DNA from: Bacteroidetes bacterium 4572_114
Lineage (GTDB): Bacteria > Bacteroidota > Bacteroidia > Bacteroidales > 4484-276
DNA: 6,501 nucleotides
Assembly (NCBI GenBank): GCA_002254335.1
Contig: NIVA01000231.1
Location: forward strand, 1-6,501
Direction: 5' to 3'
Shown: one piece after another, positions 1-4,907 of the stretch
Layout: every line of letters begins with the position of its first letter
Numbering within the stretch: position 1 is the stretch's first letter
Notes under the pieces: generated by a model
Seen by the model: only the letters and a program-made list of their open reading frames with translations
Database searches by the model: none
What the model was told of the DNA's origin: nothing
Translations under genes and position numbers: made by a program

Positions 1-40
1 ATAAATAGTTTTATGTAGCAAAGTAAAAATACAATAATTG

Positions 41-121
41 AGACCTGCCAGGTTTTTCTGTTTAATTTCTTGTCAGATTATTAAACCCGGTGGGAATTTA
101 GTAATGAAACCTGGCAGGTCT
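41..121. repeat. Long inverted repeat with 15-bp perfect arms
   Basis: AGACCTGCCAGGTTT at 41-55 is the exact reverse complement of 107-121, separated by 51 bases. Each arm also holds its own odd palindrome (ACCTG-C-CAGGT). The right arm runs into a T tract at 121-125, so on the + strand the pair could form a stem-loop followed by U residues and end a gene lying left of the window. It could equally be an interspersed REP-like repeat, since short GACCTG/CAGGT palindromes are, as I recall, common between Bacteroidota genes. The repeat is directly visible; its function is inferred. Confidence 0.6.
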
Positions 122-153
122 TTTTAAAATTAAAATCAAAATACAAAATAGCT

Positions 154-2421
154 ATGAAACATTTCATTAAAGTAGTAACATGGTCGTTATTGGCCATTTT
201 ATTTGCAATCCAAACCACTATCTCTTTTGCCTTACCAAATCCGGAAGAAAACCCATGGCCAAAAAAGATTGAAAACGACAAAGGCAAAGTAATAATTTAT
301 CAGCCACAGGTTGAGAGTTACTCGGGCGACAAACTGGAAGCCAGGGCGGCAGTATCGGTAACCACTCCTGAAGTAACAGCACCGGTTTTTGGTGCCATGT
401 GGTTCGATTGCCGGGTATCGACCGATAAGGATGAACGAACAGTAGAACTGCTTGACATGACTGTTTCGGCAGCAAAATTTCCTGATTCCAACGAAGATGA
501 TGTTGAAAAACTGATCGCCTTCCTCGAAAAGGAAATCCCCAAATTTGATTTAATAATCTCGCTCGACAGGTTATTGGCAAGCCTTGAAATGGAAGAAGGT
601 GGCTCATCCACAGCCCCCGGTTTCGACAATTCACCTCCCGAAATTATTTACACAACCAAACCATCGGTACTGATTATTATTGATGGTGATCCCATTTTAG
701 TTGACACCGACACAAAAGGGTATCAAAGTGTTGTTAACACCCCGTTTTTTATTGCGAAGGATACTAAAAAGGATACCTATTATATTAAAGGTGGAGATAA
801 TTGGTACAGTTCAACAAATCCGAAAGCCGGCTGGACAAACATTAAAAACCCACCGAAAGAAGTGAAAAAACTGGCTGAAGCAGATATGGAAAAGGATGAG
901 CCACCTACGGAAGAGACAACGGAAGCCCCTGCTGAAGACGGCCCTGTAATTATTCCCGAAATCTTTGTGAGGACTACACCTGCCGAACTACTGCAATCGA
1001 ATGGTGAACCCGAATACATGCCAATTGATGAGACCACCCTGCTTTACATGAACAACAGCGACTCCGACATAATATTAGATATCCGAACACAGGAATATTA
1101 TATACTGATAGCCGGAAGATGGTATAAATCGTCATCATTAACTGATAACGACTGGACATACCTCAAGCCTGACGAATTGCCCGAAGAGTTTAAAAAGATC
1201 CCTGACAACTCTGAGATGGCAGTAATAAAATCTTCGGTGGCCGGCACACAGGAAGCCAAAGAGGCAGTGTTGGAAAACCAGATACCACAAACTGCCGAGA
1301 TAAACCGCGAAGATGCCACCCTGGAAGTTAGCTACGATGGCGATCCGCAATATGATTATATTGAAGGAACCAGCATGAAGTATGCAGTGAATACGGATAA
1401 GTCGGTATTACTTATCAATGACAAATATTATTGCTGCGACAATGCCACCTGGTTTATGTCGAATAACGCTACAGGGCCGTGGGAGGTTTGCGTTGAAGTG
1501 CCTGATGAAGTTCAGGACATCCCGCCCGAAAGCCCTGTTTATAACGTAAAGTATGTTTATGTTTACGTTTATTATGGCACAGGCTATTATTACCGCCCAT
1601 GGTATGGGAGCTATTATTATCCACGCCCGGTAACTTATGGTTTTGGTGTGCATTATAACCCCTATTCGGGATGGGGATTTTCGTTTACAGCTTCAAGGGG
1701 TTGGTTTAGTGTTAGCGTACATTCTAATTCGCGTGGTTATTGGGGGCCGGCAGGATACAGGCACGGTTACCATCGCGGCTACAACAACGGGTATCGGCAT
1801 GGTTACCGCCGTGGCGCCTCTGCCGGGTACAGGGCCGGGTACAACCAGGGCCAAAGAAACTCGGCAAACAACAATGTTTATAAAAACAGGTCGAATGGGG
1901 TGGCACGTACCGGAGGGCAAACATATAACCCAAAAACCGGCCAGCAACTTTCCAGGGACACCAGGCAAAATAATACCACCAGGCAAACTCCACAAAAAGC
2001 AAACAAAGCCAACAATGTTTACGCCGATAAAAACGGTAATGTTTATAAAAAAGATGGCAACAACTGGCAAAAGCAGGAAAATGGAAAATGGAAAGATGCC
2101 TCAACCACTGACAGGACAAAGACCGACCGCCAGAACAAACAAACCAGGGATGCCGGCAAACAAACGAACCAAAATGTTGACAGAAGTAAAAATCAAGCCG
2201 CCACCAGGCAGCAACAGCCCAACCAAAATGTCAACAGGTCAACGAGCCAGAAAAGTAATTATGATAACCTAAACCGGGATGCCAGTTCACGTAACAGGGG
2301 AACCCAGCGATCAACAAGTTATCAGCAAAACCGGCAAAGCAGTTCATACCAGAGGTCGGCAAGCCCAAGCCGATCAATGGGTGGCGCCAGTCGTGGTGGA
2401 GGTGGTGGTAGGAGAAGGTAA
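154..2421 (+). CDS. Exported modular Tyr/Arg/Gly-rich protein, resembles 'carbohydrate-binding family V/XII' type hypothetical proteins
   Basis: A 755-residue protein of unknown function, probably exported. Residues 1-26 form a signal peptide (Lys-containing start, hydrophobic core, likely cleavage after SFA); there is no lipobox Cys. Residues 30-158 form a first domain with PVFGAMWFDCR at about 77-87. Three related modules follow, at about 164-240, 288-352 and 399-460. Each has a hydrophobic strand, a YY pair (209-210, 315-316, 425-426), then WY or WF, then a second W (227, 334, 443), then a P-rich end. Residues 467-489 contain 12 tyrosines, and 534-566 is a GYxx repeat with a period of four. 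The tail (about 570-755) is Asn/Gln/Arg/Ser-rich and ends in Gly and Arg. The architecture recalls proteins annotated 'carbohydrate-binding family V/XII', but no sugar binding can be shown here. The ATG at 154 is chosen for the signal peptide. The leader is A-rich with no Shine-Dalgarno sequence and no clear promoter. The next + gene is 129 bp away behind palindromes, so it is probably a separate unit. Confidence 0.85.
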   Translation: MKHFIKVVTWSLLAILFAIQTTISFALPNPEENPWPKKIENDKGKVIIYQPQVESYSGDKLEARAAVSVTTPEVTAPVFGAMWFDCRVSTDKDERTVELLDMTVSAAKFPDSNEDDVEKLIAFLEKEIPKFDLIISLDRLLASLEMEEGGSSTAPGFDNSPPEIIYTTKPSVLIIIDGDPILVDTDTKGYQSVVNTPFFIAKDTKKDTYYIKGGDNWYSSTNPKAGWTNIKNPPKEVKKLAEADMEKDEPPTEETTEAPAEDGPVIIPEIFVRTTPAELLQSNGEPEYMPIDETTLLYMNNSDSDIILDIRTQEYYILIAGRWYKSSSLTDNDWTYLKPDELPEEFKKIPDNSEMAVIKSSVAGTQEAKEAVLENQIPQTAEINREDATLEVSYDGDPQYDYIEGTSMKYAVNTDKSVLLINDKYYCCDNATWFMSNNATGPWEVCVEVPDEVQDIPPESPVYNVKYVYVYVYYGTGYYYRPWYGSYYYPRPVTYGFGVHYNPYSGWGFSFTASRGWFSVSVHSNSRGYWGPAGYRHGYHRGYNNGYRHGYRRGASAGYRAGYNQGQRNSANNNVYKNRSNGVARTGGQTYNPKTGQQLSRDTRQNNTTRQTPQKANKANNVYADKNGNVYKKDGNNWQKQENGKWKDASTTDRTKTDRQNKQTRDAGKQTNQNVDRSKNQAATRQQQPNQNVNRSTSQKSNYDNLNRDASSRNRGTQRSTSYQQNRQSSSYQRSASPSRSMGGASRGGGGGRRR

Positions 2422-2434
2422 ACGCAATCATACA

Positions 2435-2465
2435 GTCACGGGGTGACTTAAAGTCACCCCGTGAC
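2435..2465. repeat. Perfect 31-base palindromic hairpin
   Basis: GTCACGGGGTGACTT (2435-2449) and its exact reverse complement (2451-2465) flank one central A. Each arm is itself palindromic (GTCAC-GGG-GTGAC), so two small hairpins are an alternative fold. It starts 13 bases after the stop of the 755-residue gene and could block transcription or protect an mRNA end, but no T tract follows, so it is not a classical terminator. It shares its scaffold with the hairpins at 2487-2519 and 4705-4737. Confidence 0.7.
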
Positions 2466-2486
2466 TTGGAGCAAGGGATGATAATG

Positions 2487-2519
2487 AGTCAGGGCTTGAC
2501 TTAAAGTCAAACCCTGACT
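2487..2519. repeat. 33-base hairpin, second copy of the dispersed family
   Basis: AGTCAGGGCTTGACTT (2487-2502) pairs with 2504-2519 around a central A, with a single C/A mismatch (2495/2511). Bases 2487-2522 match 4705-4740 except for two bases in the loop, so the element is present at least twice in the window. It lies 31 bases upstream of the transporter start and could be a repeat, a transcription barrier, or both. Confidence 0.7.
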
Positions 2520-2535
2520 ATGCTGGAAATTATTT

Positions 2536-2543
2536 TACTTTTA
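2536..2543 (+). promoter_or_regulatory. Possible -7 box of the transporter gene
   Basis: TACTTTTA differs from the Bacteroidota -7 consensus TAnnTTTG only at its last base and lies 7 bases before the transporter ATG, which would give an almost leaderless mRNA. No TTG is found at the expected 19-21-base spacing upstream, so this is weak. Confidence 0.25.
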
Positions 2544-2550
2544 CCGGCTG

Positions 2551-3501
2551 ATGAATTATCATGACCCACGTGTAAAAGGGATAATCTTTACGCTGATCAC
2601 CACATTTATCTGGGGGTTTCAGGCGATTGTCATAAAACTTGCTACCAACCTCATCGATGTTGCTGCCATTGCCTGGTTCCGGTTTGTGTTGGCATTTTCC
2701 CTGTTGTTTATCTTCTATGCTTTCAAAAAACCATCCTATCTGAAAATCCTTAAAAAGCCCCCACCCTATCTTGTTGTTGCTGCGTTCGGACTGGCCATAA
2801 ATTACCTGGCCTTCAATTACGGTATAAAATATACATCGCCCAATATTGCTGTGCTGGTAATTCAGTTGGGGCCAATTTCGTTGGGATTGACCGGGTTCTT
2901 TTTCTTTAAGGAGAAGATCAGCTACCGGCAGGCTTTTGGTTTTTTAATTGCCGGGGCCGGATTGTTATTTTTTTACCTTGAAAACCTAAACCAGATTTCT
3001 GGCGATACAAGCCTTTACAGTTGGGGCGTGTTGCTTGTTGCTATTTCGGCCATGGGTTGGGCAGTGTTTGCGGCTTTTCAAAAGATACTTACAAAAAGCT
3101 ATCCTACCGGTCAGCTCAATCTATTTATTTTTGGGCTTCCTGTGTTGTTGCTGTCCCCGTTTATTCAGCTCAACACATTTTCCGGCTTATCACCATTGGC
3201 TTGGGGCTTATTGATTTACTTAGGGCTAAACACCCTAATCGCCTACGGTTTCCTTGCACTGGCATTCAAATATCTTGAGGCAAGCAAAATCAGTGTGATG
3301 ATCACCATCAACCCAATCATCACCATCCTCACCATGGGTATCCTCACCTATCTTGAAGTAAGTTGGATTGAACCTGAAATCTTCACATTTAAAATAATTG
3401 GCACGGCATTGATCGTATTATGCGGGGCTGTGATGGCAGTTGCATTTGCCAAACCCGAAAACAGGAGAGATGTGAAGTCGTTTTTTGGAAGAAAGGATTA
3501 A
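2551..3501 (+). CDS. EamA-domain DMT-superfamily membrane transporter
   Basis: A 316-residue inner-membrane protein of the drug/metabolite transporter (DMT) superfamily, with two EamA repeats and the usual family length of about 300. Ten hydrophobic segments can be read, at roughly 9-28, 36-56, 72-90, 97-117, 127-143, 156-176, 190-206, 215-236, 247-267 and 281-300. Family-typical features include WGFQAIVIK in helix 1, an Arg-Phe pair (R44) in helix 2, FFFFKEKIS closing the first repeat, and a Pro-containing helix (NPIITIL, 254-260) followed by TYLE, the counterpart of the frequent FLGE, in the second. The C-terminal tail is basic (KPENRRDVKSFFGRKD) and probably cytoplasmic. Family members export or import small metabolites such as amino acids or purines; the substrate cannot be read from sequence. 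The ATG at 2551 fits, as helix 1 begins eight residues later. The gene is flanked by repeats on both sides and is probably monocistronic. Confidence 0.92.
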   Translation: MNYHDPRVKGIIFTLITTFIWGFQAIVIKLATNLIDVAAIAWFRFVLAFSLLFIFYAFKKPSYLKILKKPPPYLVVAAFGLAINYLAFNYGIKYTSPNIAVLVIQLGPISLGLTGFFFFKEKISYRQAFGFLIAGAGLLFFYLENLNQISGDTSLYSWGVLLVAISAMGWAVFAAFQKILTKSYPTGQLNLFIFGLPVLLLSPFIQLNTFSGLSPLAWGLLIYLGLNTLIAYGFLALAFKYLEASKISVMITINPIITILTMGILTYLEVSWIEPEIFTFKIIGTALIVLCGAVMAVAFAKPENRRDVKSFFGRKD

Positions 3502-3514
3502 AGCAAATTTATTG

Positions 3515-3551
3515 TGTTGCATTTTGCAACAATTTGAATTAGTTTTGCAAC
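3515..3551. promoter_or_regulatory. Operator-like TGCAAC half-site cluster
   Basis: TGTTGCA (3515-3521) and TGCAACA (3525-3531) form a 7-bp inverted repeat with a 3-base spacer. The sequence TTTTGCAAC occurs at 3522-3530 and again at 3543-3551, exactly 21 bp apart, about two helical turns. These half-sites overlap the -33 box and flank the -7 box of the promoter at 3517-3547, as expected for an operator bound by a ribbon-helix-helix antitoxin that controls its own operon. The inverted repeat could also act as a weak end hairpin for the transporter mRNA, but no U tract follows. The repeats are seen; the role is inferred. Confidence 0.45.
3517..3547 (+). promoter_or_regulatory. Bacteroidota-type promoter of the ParD-like antitoxin unit
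   Basis: TTG (3517-3519), 20 bases, then TAGTTTTG (3540-3547). This matches the Bacteroidota primary-sigma consensus TTG-N19-21-TAnnTTTG in every specified base. Transcription should start near 3553-3556, which is the left end of the MITE-like element. The first intact + gene downstream is the ParD-like antitoxin at 3723. Confidence 0.6.
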
Positions 3552-3554
3552 TCT

Positions 3555-3700
3555 TGAGTCCGGTCTAAAAACGAAGTTTTTGAAAATTAGCGAAATTTTA
3601 CTATTTTCAAACACATGATTGCAAGGTAATTAGAAAAGTATATTAGCGCATCCATACGGACAAGTTTAGCGGCTAAATGTGGCTTTTTAGACCGGACTCA
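3555..3700. mobile_element. MITE-like non-autonomous element with 17-bp terminal inverted repeats
   Basis: TGAGTCCGGTCTAAAAA (3555-3571) is the exact reverse complement of 3684-3700, and the 146-bp element between them has no gene. It contains further small hairpins: AAAAAC-GAA-GTTTTT (3567-3581), AAAATT/AATTTT (3583-3599) and the palindrome TTTAGC-G-GCTAAA (3665-3677). Small size, perfect ends and lack of coding sequence fit a miniature inverted-repeat transposable element. No clean target-site duplication is visible (flanks CTCT and CTCA), and no cognate transposase lies in the window. A structured RNA leader is the alternative. It separates the promoter from the ParD-like gene. Confidence 0.6.
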
Positions 3701-3722
3701 CTCATTTAAAATCCAAATTAAA

Positions 3723-3941
3723 ATGGCTACTGCTATAAGAATTTCTGACAGGCTTGTGAATGAGGCCAAATTAATGAGTAAAATTGAAAATCGCTCACTA
3801 ACCAGACAAATTGAATACTGGGCAAGAATTGGAAAAATTGCTGAAGAAAACCCTGACATACCCTTCCTATTGATCAGGGAAATACTTATCGGAACTGAAG
3901 AAATAAATAGTGGTGAGGTTTCGGAATATAAGTTTGGTTAA
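3723..3941 (+). CDS. ParD-like antitoxin, type II toxin-antitoxin system
   Basis: A 72-residue protein matching the ParD-like antitoxin family (Pfam ParD_like type). The N-terminus, TAIRISDRLVNEAKLMSKIE (3-22), reads as the beta strand and first helix of a ribbon-helix-helix DNA-binding fold. It is followed by NRSLTRQIEYWARIGKIAEENP (23-44), the family's characteristic second-helix region with the Q-E-W-IGK-E-NP pattern. The acidic C-terminal part (45-72) would wrap the toxin. It should neutralise a RelE/ParE toxin and repress its own promoter as a dimer. The length is normal and the frame intact. The start at 3723 lies 6 bases from the stop-to-start junction of the toxin remnant downstream, the usual antitoxin-first order. 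The toxin is broken, so this antitoxin is now an orphan. The leader is A-rich with no Shine-Dalgarno sequence. Confidence 0.85.
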   Translation: MATAIRISDRLVNEAKLMSKIENRSLTRQIEYWARIGKIAEENPDIPFLLIREILIGTEEINSGEVSEYKFG

Positions 3942-3947
3942 TGTATC

Positions 3948-4138
3948 ATGGAAGTTATTCAATCGGGTATATTCAAAAGAAAAACCAAAAAGCTTATTAA
4001 AGCTCACAAGCTCCAACTTGATGAAGCGGTAATGGACATATTGACAGTGTTTATGTTCACAGATTTCCAATGAACAACATTACTTATTAAATTGCTTACC
4101 GATATTCGACAGAAACCCTTGAGCTTATAATGCTTGGA
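3948..4138 (+). pseudogene. Degraded RelE/ParE-family toxin, partner of the ParD-like antitoxin
   Basis: An ATG at 3948, six bases after the antitoxin stop, opens a 41-codon frame ending at TGA 4071-4073. Its first about 31 residues (MEVIQSGIFKRKTKKLIKAH, then KLQLDEAVMDI) read like the N-terminus of a RelE/ParE-type toxin, which is normally about 85-95 residues. The frame then goes wrong, but the family's later strands continue in another frame: DSVYVHRFPMNNITY (4043-4087), an in-frame TAA at 4088, then IAYRYSTETLELIMLG (4091-4138). About a dozen residues expected between the helices and the VYV strand are missing, and the C-terminal catalytic end (usually a His-x-x-Phe/Tyr stretch) is gone. 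So there is at least one frame-changing deletion, one stop and a lost 3' end. No active toxin can be made. The family match is by pattern memory, not a search. Confidence 0.7.
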
Positions 4139-4401
4139 TTGGGATTGCGGATAGGAATTGATAGCCCTTGTCCTTTCAGCAAAGCAATATGCCCTTCCAT
4201 CCCTTTCAGCAAAGCAATATGCCCTTCCATCCCCCATTTTGCTTTGTACAAACAATCTTCCACTGAACTGCCAATTCCTGAAAATCCCACCAGATCAGGT
4301 GAATAGAAACCGAAATAATCAGGCTCCCCTGTGGCTTCAATAATTAATGAATATCTGAAACCACTTTTTCTTAATATCCTGACAAGCTCGCTGAATTTCA
4401 T
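4096..4401 (-). CDS. Orphan HicB-like antitoxin with internal 10-residue duplication
   Basis: A 101-residue protein resembling HicB-family antitoxins. After an N-terminal helix (MKFSELVRILRKSG, 1-14) comes the HicB core: a strand RYSLIIEAT, then DYFGFYSPDLVGFSGIG (28-44), the counterpart of the family's Y-x-x-x-x-PDLPG-x-x-x-G, then helix SVEDCLYKAKWGMEGHIALL. HicB normally neutralises the HicA mRNA interferase. No HicA gene is present on either side, although the first helix recalls the start of HicA. MEGHIALLKG occurs twice in a row (58-67, 68-77) because of an exact 30-bp DNA duplication. After NPNPSII (87-92 region) the last nine residues, SSRVSVEYR, are read antisense through the toxin remnant, so the native C-terminus is probably lost. 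The ATG at 4401 is preferred over one 60 bases upstream, because that extra stretch is unlike the family. It may be functional, or already decaying. Confidence 0.72.
   Translation of the reverse strand: MKFSELVRILRKSGFRYSLIIEATGEPDYFGFYSPDLVGFSGIGSSVEDCLYKAKWGMEGHIALLKGMEGHIALLKGQGLSIPIRNPNPSIISSRVSVEYR
4172..4231. repeat. Exact 30-bp tandem duplication inside the HicB-like gene
   Basis: Bases 4172-4201 and 4202-4231 are identical, and the match extends two bases further. The unit is ten codons, so the reading frame is kept and MEGHIALLKG is doubled in the protein. Complete identity at every base suggests a recent event. Confidence 0.95.
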
Positions 4402-4418
4402 TACAAATTCTTTTTTGA

Positions 4419-4426
4419 CAAAAATA
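4419..4426 (-). promoter_or_regulatory. Possible -7 box of the HicB-like gene
   Basis: On the minus strand TATTTTTG matches TAnnTTTG and lies 17 bases upstream of the ATG at 4401. The only nearby TTG is 13 bases before the box, not 19-21, so the -33 element is missing. The surrounding sequence is T-rich, and a chance match is possible. Confidence 0.3.
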
Positions 4427-4561
4427 ACAAAAAAGATAACAATTTCTGATAAAACGCCCAATGGTTAAATCTCAAATACCAAAACATTGAAACAGCAACC
4501 GTTCAGGTGGAGGATATGTAGTTATAAGATTGCTTTTATTGCTGAGGAATTGCTGTAGTTT

Positions 4562-4670
4562 TTCCCTGTCTGACGTTTCCATCCCGAAAGCTTTTGGGAC
4601 TGACGGATGTTGGAAAACCAGGGAACGGCTTCCTCCAACAAAACTTTCCATCGTCCGCAGGACATGGAAA
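4562..4670. repeat. Cluster of imperfect hairpins (REP-like or structured RNA)
   Basis: TTCCCTG (4562-4568) pairs with CAGGGAA (4619-4625). Inside it TTTCCATCC (4576-4584) pairs with GGAT and GGAAA (4605-4616, 3-base bulge), and inside that TCCCGAAAG/CTTTTGGGA (4582-4599) is a near-perfect palindrome. A second hairpin, TTTCCAT-c-GTCC with GGAC-ATGGAAA, spans 4645-4670 with a GCA loop. In addition ACGTTTCCAT (4573-4582) is the reverse complement of 4664-4673. The two hairpins share the CGTTTCCAT-like core. A palindromic interspersed repeat is more likely than an RNA gene. Confidence 0.45.
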
Positions 4671-4680
4671 CGTTAAGGCG

Positions 4681-4813
4681 AAGTTAGGGCTTGACTTGAA
4701 GTTAAGTCAGGGCTTGACTTGGAGTCAAACCCTGACTATGACCTGAAGTCAAACCCTGACTATGACCTGAAGCCAAACCCTGACTATGACCTGAAGTCAA
4801 ACCCTGACCATGA
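4681..4813. repeat. Tandem 23/24-bp repeat array built on the dispersed hairpin
   Basis: Two 23-bp units, AGTTAGGGCTTGACTTGAAG... at 4682-4704 and its relative at 4705-4727, differ by three transitions. From 4723 a 24-bp unit beginning AGTCAAACCCTGACTATG repeats at 4723, 4747, 4771 and 4795. The first two units are identical, the third has one change, and the fourth diverges after about 15 bases. The first 24-bp unit is the right arm of a hairpin whose left arm is AGTCAGGGCTTGACT (4705-4719), the same hairpin as at 2487-2519. There are no spacers of CRISPR type. Confidence 0.85.
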
Positions 4814-4841
4814 AACCCTGGCTTGGGGCCACAAACACAAA

Positions 4842-4860
4842 ACCCCGAGGTTATCGGGGT
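4842..4860 (-). terminator. Probable intrinsic terminator of the leftward small-protein gene
   Basis: ACCCCGA (4842-4848) and TCGGGGT (4854-4860) form a 7-bp GC-rich stem with a 5-base loop. Read on the minus strand, the stem is followed by TTTTGTGTTTGT, a T-rich tract. It lies 47 bases beyond the stop codon of the 84-residue gene. On the + strand no T run follows, so the signal points leftward. Confidence 0.6.
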
Positions 4861-4907
4861 ATGTGTGTAAAATGAATTTTCGGAAAAAACGAAAAGCCTG
4901 TGTGCTG

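Larger units (their letters stand above)
4402..4907. other. 506-bp non-coding, repeat-rich intergenic region
   Basis: No convincing gene was found on either strand. The stretch holds, left to right, an AT-rich leader and possible -7 box of the HicB-like gene, about 100 featureless bases (roughly 4460-4560), a structured segment (4562-4670), a tandem repeat array (4681-about 4813), and the terminator of the leftward small-protein gene (4842-4860). A TTG-initiated frame across the array (4719-4919) exists only because the 24-bp unit is a multiple of three. Confidence 0.7.

Noticed and set aside
1637..2272. 211-codon + strand frame inside the 755-residue gene
   Set aside because: It is an out-of-frame shadow of the repetitive, compositionally biased C-terminal half. 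The main frame carries the signal peptide and modules.
4402..4461. N-terminal 20-residue extension of the HicB-like protein (MGVLSEIVIFF...)
   Set aside because: The extension is hydrophobic and unlike HicB. The ATG at 4401 follows a possible -7 box and starts a plausible helix.
4402..4488. 28-codon minus-strand frame (MFWYLRF...) ending in TAATG at the HicB-like start
   Set aside because: The stop-start overlap is suggestive, but the peptide is AT-driven, has no family likeness and does not resemble HicA.
4681..4813. CRISPR array
   Set aside because: The units are contiguous 23/24-bp repeats without unique spacers of constant length, and no cas gene is nearby.
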